Shown here: positions 34,697 through 42,560 of the stretch, one piece after another
Numbering within the stretch: position 1 is the first letter of the stretch
Layout of the letters: each line of letters opens with the position of its first letter
Source: Microbacterium enclense
GTDB taxonomy: Bacteria > Actinomycetota > Actinomycetes > Actinomycetales > Microbacteriaceae
NCBI RefSeq assembly: GCF_001456955.1
Contig: NZ_KQ758469.1
Location: 427,304-491,303 of the forward strand
Direction: 5' to 3'
DNA: 64,000 nt
Position numbers and translations under genes: made by a program
Notes under the pieces: model-generated
Databases searched by the model: none
What the model saw: the letters and a program-made list of their open reading frames with translations, nothing else
Told to the model about the DNA's origin: nothing

Positions 34697-35824
34697 TCAT
34701 GATTGCGAGAGCGCCAGGGTCGTGTAGTAGCGCATCCCGATGGGCAGCACTGCGTCGTTGAAGTCGTAATCGTGGCTGTGCAGAGGAACGCCACCGCGCT
34801 GCCCGGTCAGGCCATTGCCGATAAAGGTGAAGTTCGCCGGCACGTGATCGGCGTAGAGACCGAAGTCTTCGCTTGCCGCCACCGGACTCCCGTCCGGGTC
34901 GTGATCGCCGACGACGCTGGCGGCGCGAATCGCTGCAGCCGTTGCGGAAGGGGTGTTCACCGTCGGGGAGAACTCACGGGTGTAGACGACTTCTGCGGTG
35001 GCTCCATGAGCGTGCGCTGTAGCCTCGGCTATCGCTCGCATTCTCTCTTCGATGAGGCGGCTGACGTTCGGATCGAAGGAGCGGGTGTCACCGGTGATCC
35101 TCACCTGGGTGGGAATCGCGTTGCGTGCGCCGTCCGTCGACACGTCGGTGCACGAAACGACCGCGGCAATCAGCGGGTCGACACTGCGGGAGACGACGCT
35201 CTGCAGCGCAAGCACGATGTGTGAGGCAACGAGGATCGGATCGACCACGAGGTGCGGCGCTGAGGCGTGGCCCCCGCGCCCCGTGACGGTGATGACGCAG
35301 TTGTCTTCGCCCGCCATGATCGCTCCGGACCTGGTCGTCAGCCGCCCCGCGGGCATGCCCGGCATGTTGTGCAAGCCGTAGATGGACCCGACGGGGAACC
35401 GCTCGAAGAGTCCGTCGGCAATCATGGCGCTCGCGCCCTTGCCCGGTTCCTCGGCTGGCTGGAAGAGGAACCGCACGGTGCGTTCGAGGGCCGGTTCGTG
35501 AACGAGAGCCGCGGCGGCGCCCAGAACCATAGCCATGTGGCCATCGTGGCCGCACGCGTGCATGGCATCAGTGTGTGAAGCGTACGAGAGCCCCGTTCGT
35601 TCGCGGAGTGGGAGACCGTCCATGTCCGCGCGGAAGGCAATCGGCCGCCCGCCACGTTCAAGCGTCGCCACCACGCCGTTGCCCCCGATGCCCGTGACGA
35701 CGTCAAGACCGAGGTCGCTGAGAACTTCTGCGACGTACGCAGCAGTCTTCGACTCCTGAAACGCCGTCTCCGCCATGCCGTGCAGTGTGTGTCGCCAGCG
35801 CACCGCTCTCTCCACGACGGTCAC
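34697..35824 (-). CDS. M20 amidohydrolase (hippurate/IAA-amino acid hydrolase type)
   Basis: The 375-aa M20D-family metallohydrolase shows FRADMDGLPL, the metal site MHACGHDGHMAM, FLFQPAEE with the catalytic Glu, and a lid domain (TGRGGHASAPH). Such enzymes cleave N-acyl amino acids. The start is GTG 35824, whose GTGA overlaps the stop of the ammonia-lyase gene. It is the last of three coupled genes. Confidence 0.85.
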   Translation of the reverse strand: MTVVERAVRWRHTLHGMAETAFQESKTAAYVAEVLSDLGLDVVTGIGGNGVVATLERGGRPIAFRADMDGLPLRERTGLSYASHTDAMHACGHDGHMAMVLGAAAALVHEPALERTVRFLFQPAEEPGKGASAMIADGLFERFPVGSIYGLHNMPGMPAGRLTTRSGAIMAGEDNCVITVTGRGGHASAPHLVVDPILVASHIVLALQSVVSRSVDPLIAAVVSCTDVSTDGARNAIPTQVRITGDTRSFDPNVSRLIEERMRAIAEATAHAHGATAEVVYTREFSPTVNTPSATAAAIRAASVVGDHDPDGSPVAASEDFGLYADHVPANFTFIGNGLTGQRGGVPLHSHDYDFNDAVLPIGMRYYTTLALSQS

Positions 35825-36891
35825 GCGTGCACCGGAACCGGATTGGCGGCACGACCCTCGGTTGAGAGGAGGAGGAGCGTGGCGGCGGAACTCAGGTGCG
35901 ACGCCAGGGCGCGAGCGCCGGCAAGGGCGGCGGCGCCGCATGGTCCAGCGTCGATGCCGGACGCGGCTAGGTCGCTGACGGCCGCCAATGCTTGCTCGTC
36001 GGTGACGGCTACGGCGCGGTCCAGTCCATCCCGCAGAGTTGGCCACGCTGTCGCGGACGGCGTGCCGCAATTGAGGCCGGCCATGATTGTCGACGAAGTC
36101 CGGACGGCTCTGCGTTCGCCAGCGTTGAGCGAGGTGAGCACGGCCGGGGCGGCGGTCGGCTCGACGCTGACAACCGACGGTGAGGATGAGCCTGAGCGGT
36201 AGTGACGGACGACAGCCTCAGCGAGCGACCCCACTCCGACGGGCACAAAGACGACGTCGAACTCAGCAGCGCCGACCTCTGCGCCCTGCATGTCCGCTTC
36301 GATCACCAGCGTCGTGTAACCCTCGACAATCCAACCAGGGACCTCTTCGTATCCGTCCCAAGATGTGTCCTGGATGAGCATTGCGCCCTCATCGACGAGC
36401 GAAGCGGCTGCGCGAACTACGTCGTCGTACTCCGCGTCGACTTCCACGCGGCGGGCACCTTCAGCTTCGATTGCGTCCTTCGCCGCCTGCGAGATGTTGA
36501 CTGGCGTGAAAATGGTGGCGGAAATGCCAAGTAGACGCGCGACGTGGGCTACAGCGCGCCCGTGATTCCCATCCGTCGCGGTGACCAGGCGGACCCCGCC
36601 CGCCGCACCCCTGAGCTCGTCTAGAGGGAGAGCCCCGGAGTGCCCGATGCGAGTCGAAAGAGCACGCGAAACGGCATAGGACGCACCGAGCACCTTGAAA
36701 GCTGGCAGGCCCAGCCGGGACGACTCCTCCTTCACGAAGACGCGCGCAACACCGAGTTCAGCGGCGATTTCGGGAACCTCGACCAGCCGCGTTGGTGCGT
36801 AGCCCGGTAGTCCGCGGTGGAATTCCGATACGTCGCGCGCGCCTAGTGTGCGCCACTCGCGCGCGCGAGGGTTGTCGTAGAAGCCGCTCAT
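35821..36891 (-). CDS. Diaminopropionate ammonia-lyase-like PLP enzyme
   Basis: This 356-aa fold-type II PLP protein has the Schiff-base Lys in GLPAFKVLGASYAV (about residue 66), TATDGNHGRAVA for phosphate/cofactor contacts, and VFVPVGVGSLAEAVV for the PLP phosphate loop. It matches DpaL, which converts 2,3-diaminopropionate to pyruvate and ammonia. Coupled on both sides to M20 hydrolases, it probably receives an amino acid freed from an N-substituted precursor. Substrate identity is inferred from family only. Confidence 0.8.
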   Translation of the reverse strand: MSGFYDNPRAREWRTLGARDVSEFHRGLPGYAPTRLVEVPEIAAELGVARVFVKEESSRLGLPAFKVLGASYAVSRALSTRIGHSGALPLDELRGAAGGVRLVTATDGNHGRAVAHVARLLGISATIFTPVNISQAAKDAIEAEGARRVEVDAEYDDVVRAAASLVDEGAMLIQDTSWDGYEEVPGWIVEGYTTLVIEADMQGAEVGAAEFDVVFVPVGVGSLAEAVVRHYRSGSSSPSVVSVEPTAAPAVLTSLNAGERRAVRTSSTIMAGLNCGTPSATAWPTLRDGLDRAVAVTDEQALAAVSDLAASGIDAGPCGAAALAGARALASHLSSAATLLLLSTEGRAANPVPVHA

Positions 36892-38174
36892 GAGGCGAGT
36901 TCCAGCATCGTTTGTCCCAGCGTCTCGAGCCCCGCAAGGCAGTCTTCGGGCGTTGAGTATTCGCGCGGGTTGTGGCTGATCCCGTCATACTGGCCGCGGA
37001 CGAAGATCATGGCCGTCGGTGTGATCGCGGCCATCTCCTGAGCGTCGTGGCCAGCCCCGGACATGAGCTTCATCGTCGGGAAGCCAAGGCCGGCGGCCGC
37101 GGAGGTGATGATGTCTTGAATCTGAGGATCAAATGGCACCTGATGCGTTTTCGCCATCCGCTGGACTTCCACTGCGAGCCCGGGCTGCAGTTTCGGAAGG
37201 GTTTCGAGAAACGCGGCGAGGTCTTCCTCGGCTCGGGCCATTGCGGCGTCGTCGGGGTTGCGAAGGTCGACGGTGATCTCCGCGCGGTCGGGGACGACGC
37301 TGGGCAAGCCGGGGGAGGTCGAGATGTGACCGACCGTGCCGCGCAGCTGCCCGTAGCGTCCTGAGTCCACCATCCCGCGGACATGCACAGTGATCTGTGC
37401 GGCGGCCAGTCCAGCGTCGACACGCAGCTCAGTCGGAGTCGTGCCAGCATGCGCAGCGCGTCCGTGCAACGTGACCCGCTGCCACGAGATGGCTTGAACA
37501 CCGGTTACGACACCGACGGCGAGGCCCTCGCGTAGCAAGACGGGGCCCTGCTCGATGTGGCACTCCACGTACGCGTGCGGGGGCTCGATCCGTACGGGGC
37601 GGTGTCCCTGGAACCCGATTCGCTGCAGTTCGTCGACGAATCGGTCGCCTGCCGCGTCCGTGAGGCCGTAGGCATACTCCAGTGACAGCCGACCCGCTGC
37701 GACGGCGGAACCGAGCATGTCGGTTCCGAACCGCACACCCTCCTCTTCCGTCCACGCGACCACAACCACCGGTCGACGCGTCGTGACGCCGTCACGGTCG
37801 AGAGCGCGAATGACTTCAAGCGCACTCAACACGCCCAGGCACCCGTCGAACGCTCCGGCGGTGCCGACCGAGTCGATGTGCGAGCCCGCCACGACGGGCG
37901 CCAAGTCCTGATCGGCGCCTTCGCGGCGGCCGAAGATGTTCCCCATCTCGTCGATGGTTACGTCGAGACCGGCCTCCGTCATCCACGTGATGAGTAGCCG
38001 ACGTCCCTCCGCGTCCTCGTCCGTCAGCGACTGTCGATTCACCCCGACCAGCCCGGTCGCGGGGTCGTCGTATGCGCCCACCCGAGCGAGCGTCTCAAGC
38101 CGCTGCCACAAGGCGCCGCCGTCGAGGGTCAGTCGAGTGCGATGACGGGTGGTGTCGGGTGCGTCGAGAGCCAT
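36888..38174 (-). CDS. M20 hydantoinase/carbamoylase-family amidase
   Basis: This 428-aa zinc hydrolase of the allantoate amidohydrolase/N-carbamoyl-amino-acid hydrolase family has VVAGSHIDSVGTAGAFDG (first metal ligands), TEEEGVRFGTD (bridging region), YVECHIEQGPVL and SGAGHDAQEMA. It removes carbamoyl or related N-substituents. Its stop overlaps the ammonia-lyase start (ATGA). It diverges from the LysR gene, with 81 bp between start codons. Confidence 0.85.
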   Translation of the reverse strand: MALDAPDTTRHRTRLTLDGGALWQRLETLARVGAYDDPATGLVGVNRQSLTDEDAEGRRLLITWMTEAGLDVTIDEMGNIFGRREGADQDLAPVVAGSHIDSVGTAGAFDGCLGVLSALEVIRALDRDGVTTRRPVVVVAWTEEEGVRFGTDMLGSAVAAGRLSLEYAYGLTDAAGDRFVDELQRIGFQGHRPVRIEPPHAYVECHIEQGPVLLREGLAVGVVTGVQAISWQRVTLHGRAAHAGTTPTELRVDAGLAAAQITVHVRGMVDSGRYGQLRGTVGHISTSPGLPSVVPDRAEITVDLRNPDDAAMARAEEDLAAFLETLPKLQPGLAVEVQRMAKTHQVPFDPQIQDIITSAAAGLGFPTMKLMSGAGHDAQEMAAITPTAMIFVRGQYDGISHNPREYSTPEDCLAGLETLGQTMLELAS

Positions 38175-38213
38175 GCACTGAGCATGCGGCTATCGCGATG
38201 GCGAAAGCGATGT

Positions 38214-38236
38214 CATGATTCTCAGCAGTATTCATG
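38214..38236 (+). promoter_or_regulatory. Candidate LysR binding site
   Basis: CATGATT, 9 bp, ATTCATG is an inverted repeat with one mismatch in the divergent promoter region between the carbamoylase and LysR genes. Its size and place fit a LysR regulatory site. Confidence 0.45.
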
Positions 38237-38255
38237 CAGCAGATTGACGGTTTTC

Positions 38256-39143
38256 ATGTACGACTTGCACCGACTACGGTTGCTCCGCGAGTTGAGCCTT
38301 CGGGGGACCCTTGCGGCAGTCGCGCAGGCGCTCGGGTACAGTCCGTCGGCGGTATCCCATCAGCTATCCGTTCTCGAACGAGAAACTGGGGTTCCGCTTC
38401 TCGAGCCGGTCGGGCGCCGTGTCCGGTTGACCCCCGCAGCTGAGCGTCTCGTGATGCACACCGAAAACATCCTGGACGAGCTCGAGCGCGCCCAGGCGAG
38501 TGTTGCCGCTAGCCGGTCTGAGGTCTCTGGCCATGTTCGAATCGCCGCCTTCCAGTCCGCCGGGCGTGCGATGCTGCCTGGGGTCGTGCGGCGGCTGTCC
38601 TCTCAGCACCCGGCCCTGCGGGTCACGTTCGCTCACATATCCGCGGATGCTGCAGTTCTCGGTCTGCTGGCGAGAGACTTCGACGTGGTCCTCTCCGAGC
38701 GATATCCAGGGGAACCGTCCACCGCGCCTGTCGGGGTCAGGACGACCGTCCTTCTCTCGGACAAGTTGTTCCTTGCCGTACCAGCGGACTGGCCGGTGGG
38801 CTCACTATCCGACCTTGCGACGCGCCCTTGGGTCATGGAGCACGCAGGAAGCAGCGTTCGCCGCTGGACCGATTCGGTCTGCAGGGGGGCGGGATTCGAA
38901 CCTTCAGTCATGTTCGAGTCCGCCGACGTGTACTTGCATGCTCAGCTAGTCACGGAGGGGCTCGCGGCAGCATTCCTGCCGGGTCTCAGCCTGCGCGCTC
39001 AAAGCGAATTCCGCACGGTTGAGGTCGTCGCCGCCCGGAGCATCGAGCTCTCAGTCCGTCAAGGAAGCGACGCGAGTCCCGTAATTGCAACTGTGACATC
39101 AGCCCTGAAAGATCAGGCGCGCGGCTTCGACGCGCGAGCGTAG
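38256..39143 (+). CDS. LysR-family regulator
   Basis: The 295-aa protein has the LysR winged helix at residues 1-60 (LRELSLRGTLAAVAQALG, YSPSAVSHQLSVLERETG) and a co-inducer domain with LLARDFDVVLSERYP. Divergent from the three-enzyme operon, it is the expected activator of those genes. ATG 38256 gives the canonical short N-terminus; the ribosome site is weak. Confidence 0.85.
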   Translation: MYDLHRLRLLRELSLRGTLAAVAQALGYSPSAVSHQLSVLERETGVPLLEPVGRRVRLTPAAERLVMHTENILDELERAQASVAASRSEVSGHVRIAAFQSAGRAMLPGVVRRLSSQHPALRVTFAHISADAAVLGLLARDFDVVLSERYPGEPSTAPVGVRTTVLLSDKLFLAVPADWPVGSLSDLATRPWVMEHAGSSVRRWTDSVCRGAGFEPSVMFESADVYLHAQLVTEGLAAAFLPGLSLRAQSEFRTVEVVAARSIELSVRQGSDASPVIATVTSALKDQARGFDARA

Positions 39144-39788
39144 CTCACCCCGCTTTGACAGAACGACGAGTACGAGGACGCGAACGTCGTCAACACCTGC
39201 GGTGACGAGCAGCTTCTCCGCGCCTTACAAGCCGACCCGATTGCCTTCCGCGCACCATCGCGTCGCGGGGCGGCTTCACGCGACGGGCGCCGCGGACGGC
39301 GCGGGCGCATTCCGCGGCGGCAGGGTCATCGGTCCGCTATCGGCAGGATCATCACCTCGGAGCCGGGGAGGGTCATGGAGCCGCGGGTTCCTAGTGGGGG
39401 CACAGTCCCGTCTCTCTCTCTCTGGGGTCCGGCACGTGCGCTGAGGTCTGCGCGGGGAGGAGAGCGACGATGTCGTTTCGGAAGATCTACGCGACTCCCC
39501 GGGCGAGGAGAATTACACGGGCGACAACATTCACGGCTCGCTCGTTCTCACCCCAAGGGACAGCGCACGTGCCGTAGAGCAGGTTGCCCCGGGCGCGGGA
39601 GTCAAGCAGACCCGGCGGGGTCACCCAGTCTGACGCGCCGCCCGGGCGGGCGCGCCGGACTACCGTCGTCCCGCTGGTGGTGTGGACCCCGCGCTCAGGG
39701 CAGCCCACCCCCCCAATCGACGACCGCGTCCTCCCGTTGCCGGTCAACGGCCTGGTTCCCGCTGTTTCGACGCCGCGCTCCGCGCGCG
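39144..39788. other. Intergenic region with a coding remnant
   Basis: Within 645 bp, the plus strand at 39159-39260 reads NDEYEDANVVNTCGDEQLL and LRALQADPIAFRA directly after a stop codon, with no start. It looks like a fragment of a lost gene. A minus-strand frame at 39487-39747 (TTG start, ending AVPWGENERAVNVVARVILL) is possible but unconvincing. A (CT)n run lies at 39411-39422. Confidence 0.4.
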
Positions 39789-40052
39789 TCAGACCAGGTA
39801 GGGGTCGCCGTCTTCGTCGTCGACGATGTGACGTCGCCCGGCGGCGAGATCGTCGAGTGTGAAGTCGACCTCGTGAGCTGCGAGGTCTGACAACCGGTTC
39901 AGGCCACCCACGACGATCTGCTCTTCCCCGGCAACGAGCCCGATGAACTCGGGGTTGGGTGCGACAATGAACCGCAGTCGGCGACCAATCTGCTCACCGA
40001 CTTCGCGCGCGCGGGCATCGAGTGCCGCGACCTGATCTGGGCTGAGGGCCAT
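39789..40052 (-). CDS. Small hypothetical protein (87 aa)
   Basis: The acidic, soluble protein (ALDARAREVGEQIGRRLRFI, FIGLVAGEEQIVVGGLNRLS, then DDEDGDPYLV at the end) has convincing codon use but no known family. On the minus strand TACTAT (40059-40064) lies 6 bp before the ATG at 40052, so the mRNA is probably leaderless. It stands alone between the LysR gene and the rhamnose regulator. Confidence 0.65.
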   Translation of the reverse strand: MALSPDQVAALDARAREVGEQIGRRLRFIVAPNPEFIGLVAGEEQIVVGGLNRLSDLAAHEVDFTLDDLAAGRRHIVDDEDGDPYLV

Positions 40053-40132
40053 ACCGAGATAGTAGGACGACGCGACGACCCGTCGTCCAATGAACCCCTA
40101 CTCATTGTGCGGGCGAACGAGTCCGCCCACCA

Positions 40133-41137
40133 CTACGGCCCAACAGTTGACGCGCGCGCGACAACAGACGGACGGAATTGGACGTTGCGTTCGAGTGTCT
40201 GGGACGCGCCGGAGATGTCGTGGAGCAGGATGTCCACGGCCCGGTAGCCCATGGAGGTCGCCGACTGGCGAATCGAGCTGAGGGGGACCACGGCGGCGGC
40301 GGCAAAGTCGATGTCGTCGTAGCCAATCAGGGCGACATCCTCGGGAACGCGCACCCGACCCGTCATGGTCAGTGCTTGCAGTACTCCGAGGGCGAGCAAG
40401 TCATTGGCGGCAAACACGGCGTCTGGAACCTCCGCCCGCTGCAGCAGCCTCTCGCCCGCGTCCCGACCGTCAAGAACTGTCAGGGCGGGCGTTTCGACGA
40501 CTTCCAACCCTGCGCCTGCGACTTCGCCGACGGCGCGACGAGCGCCCTCGAGACGGTCGGCCACCTGTCGAACGCCTCGTGGTCCCGACACGTAGATAAG
40601 GTTTCGGCGGCCTAGGCCCAAAAGATGCGATGCCGCGAGGTAACCGCCTTCCACGTCGTCGACGGAAACGGTGCCGACGCCCGGAATGTCGGTTTCCTCG
40701 TCGACGACCACGACTGCGGTGCCTTGCTCGACCAGGTCGGTGACTGCTCGGCTCGATGCCGAGGAGGGCGCGATGAGCACCCCGGCGACGCGCTGCTGCT
40801 GGAACTGCTCGATGTACAAACGCTCGCGGTCCTCATCCTGTGCGCTCGAGCACAGCAGAACGACATAACCGTCGTCGGCTGCACGTTGCTCTGCGCCTCG
40901 CGCGATTTCCGCAAAGAAGGGGTTTCCCGCATCGTGCACGATCAACGCCAACATGCGACTACGGCCCGCGCGCAGCTGTCGCGCGGCGTCATTGCGGACG
41001 TAGCGCAGCTCGTCTACGGCGGCGCGCACTCGCGCAGCTATGTGCTCCGAGACTGTCGATCTGCCATTGAGCACGTTCGAGACGGTGCCAACCGACACTC
41101 CGGCCTTCGCAGCGACGTCGCTGATCTTTGCGGCCAT
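40133..41137 (-). CDS. LacI-family regulator of the rhamnose operon
   Basis: The 334-aa repressor begins MAAKISDVAAKAGVSVGTVS with a classic LacI HTH and hinge (NDAARQLRAG), followed by LALIVHDAGNPFFAEIARGA. ATG 41137 is preceded by GGAGG at 7 nt; longer frames upstream run through the operator region. It diverges from rhaI, and two TGAAAC/GATTCA-type palindromes lie between them. Its effector is probably L-rhamnose or L-rhamnulose (inference). Confidence 0.85.
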   Translation of the reverse strand: MAAKISDVAAKAGVSVGTVSNVLNGRSTVSEHIAARVRAAVDELRYVRNDAARQLRAGRSRMLALIVHDAGNPFFAEIARGAEQRAADDGYVVLLCSSAQDEDRERLYIEQFQQQRVAGVLIAPSSASSRAVTDLVEQGTAVVVVDEETDIPGVGTVSVDDVEGGYLAASHLLGLGRRNLIYVSGPRGVRQVADRLEGARRAVGEVAGAGLEVVETPALTVLDGRDAGERLLQRAEVPDAVFAANDLLALGVLQALTMTGRVRVPEDVALIGYDDIDFAAAAVVPLSSIRQSATSMGYRAVDILLHDISGASQTLERNVQFRPSVVARASTVGP

Positions 41138-41174
41138 GGCAGTCCTCCAGTTCAAGCCCAGCCTAGTGAGGTTG

Positions 41175-41186
41175 TGAATCCATTCA
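41175..41186 (+). promoter_or_regulatory. Operator 1 in the rhamnose divergent promoter
   Basis: TGAATCCATTCA is a near palindrome of LacI-operator size. It lies 41 bp (centre to centre) from a related site at 41216. Confidence 0.6.
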
Positions 41187-41215
41187 TTGCGGCCTAGTCT
41201 GCTCATGAAACGATT

Positions 41216-41227
41216 CACGAGCTAACG
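41216..41227 (+). promoter_or_regulatory. Operator 2 in the rhamnose divergent promoter
   Basis: TGAAACGATTCA has a central CG, as is typical for LacI-family operators, and lies 22 bp before the rhaI start. Shared half-sites (TGAA and ATTCA) link it to operator 1. Confidence 0.65.
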
Positions 41228-41249
41228 GCTCCCCGTTCAAAGGCGACCG

Positions 41250-42416
41250 ATGACCGATCTGACCACCGATACTCTGACGGCCCTTGAGGCGCAGTCCATC
41301 GAGCTGCCGTCATGGGCGTTCGGCAACTCCGGGACGCGGTTCCGTGTCTTCCCGACCGCCGGCACCCCGCGCGACCCGTTCGAGAAAATTGCGGATGCCG
41401 CCGAGGTCAACCGACTCACGGCCCTCGCGCCGAGCGTCGCGCTGCACATCCCGTGGGACCTCGTCGACGACTTCGGAGCCCTCCGCCGTCACGCCGAAAA
41501 CCTCGGCGTCAGCCTCGGCACGATCAACTCGAACACGTTCCAGGACGAGGACTACAAGTTCGGCGCCCTCACCCACCACGACGAGCGGATTCGCCGCAAG
41601 GCCATCGACCACCACCTCGAGTGCATCGACGTGATGGATGCCACGGGTTCGCGTGACCTGAAGATCTGGCTGGCCGAGGGTTCGAACTATCCCGGTCAGA
41701 ACGACATGCGCGGCCGTCAGGACCGCCTGCAGGACTCGTTGCAGCAGATCTACGCGCGCCTGGGCGATGACCAGCGTCTCGTGCTGGAGTACAAGTTCTT
41801 CGAGCCGTCGTTCTACCACACCGACGTCCCCGACTGGGGCACGTCATACGCGCAGGTGGCCGCCCTCGGAGAGAAGGCGATGGTGTGCCTCGACACGGGT
41901 CACCACGCGCCCGGCACGAACATCGAGTTCATCGTCATGCAGCTCCTGCGCCTCGGGAAGCTCGGTTCGTTCGACTTCAACTCGCGCTTCTACGCCGACG
42001 ACGACCTCATCGTCGGCTCGGCCGACCCGTTCCAGTTGTTCCGCATCCTCACCGAGGTCGTGCGCGGCGGCGGGCTGAACAACCCCGACGTGGCGTTCAT
42101 GCTCGACCAGTGCCACAACATCGAGGACAAGGTCCCCGGCCAGATCCGCTCGGTGCTGAACGTGCAGGAGATGACCGCCCGCGCGTTGCTGCTCGACCGC
42201 GACGCCCTCACTGCGGCGCAGGAGGCGAACGACGTGCTCGCCGCCAATGCGGTCATGATGGATGCCTTTTACACCGACGTGCGTCCCGCCCTCGCGGAGT
42301 GGCGCGAGTCGCGAGGACTTCCCGCCGACCCGATGAAGGCGTTCGCCGAGTCTGGATACCTGCCCCGCATCGCGGAAGAGCGCGTTGGCGGCACCCAGGC
42401 CGGCTGGGGAGCGTAA
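41250..42416 (+). CDS. rhaI: L-rhamnose isomerase
   Basis: The 388-aa protein matches the RhaI type of L-rhamnose isomerase (a TIM barrel with metal-binding Glu/Asp/His): LKIWLAEGSNYPGQNDMRGR, LVLEYKFFEPSFYHTDVPDW, MVCLDTGHHAPGTNIEFIV and FMLDQCHNIEDKVPGQIRS. It converts L-rhamnose to L-rhamnulose in the cytoplasm. It is the first gene of the operon, divergent from the regulator. A 13-bp hairpin follows directly. Confidence 0.92.
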   Translation: MTDLTTDTLTALEAQSIELPSWAFGNSGTRFRVFPTAGTPRDPFEKIADAAEVNRLTALAPSVALHIPWDLVDDFGALRRHAENLGVSLGTINSNTFQDEDYKFGALTHHDERIRRKAIDHHLECIDVMDATGSRDLKIWLAEGSNYPGQNDMRGRQDRLQDSLQQIYARLGDDQRLVLEYKFFEPSFYHTDVPDWGTSYAQVAALGEKAMVCLDTGHHAPGTNIEFIVMQLLRLGKLGSFDFNSRFYADDDLIVGSADPFQLFRILTEVVRGGGLNNPDVAFMLDQCHNIEDKVPGQIRSVLNVQEMTARALLLDRDALTAAQEANDVLAANAVMMDAFYTDVRPALAEWRESRGLPADPMKAFAESGYLPRIAEERVGGTQAGWGA

Positions 42417-42422
42417 CAGGCC

Positions 42423-42455
42423 CATCGGGGTGGCCCGTCACCGGCCGCCCCGATG
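42423..42455 (+). promoter_or_regulatory. Intercistronic hairpin after rhaI
   Basis: A 13-bp stem (42423-42435 with 42443-42455, one wobble pair) and a 7-nt loop begin 7 bp after the rhaI stop. There is no T-tract. It may protect the upstream mRNA or reduce read-through into the aldolase gene 105 bp further on. Confidence 0.5.
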
Positions 42456-42560
42456 TCTACATTCGTCGCCGAGAGGCGATCCCATTGCCGCCGGGGTGGC
42501 GGCCCCCTGAACACCGTCGCCCCGGTTCCTTTTCCGTCGCTCTCACCCGTGAGGAACGTC

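Noticed and set aside
39487..39747. 86-codon minus-strand frame with TTG start
   Set aside because: Mixed composition, no ribosome site or promoter, and no recognisable domain.
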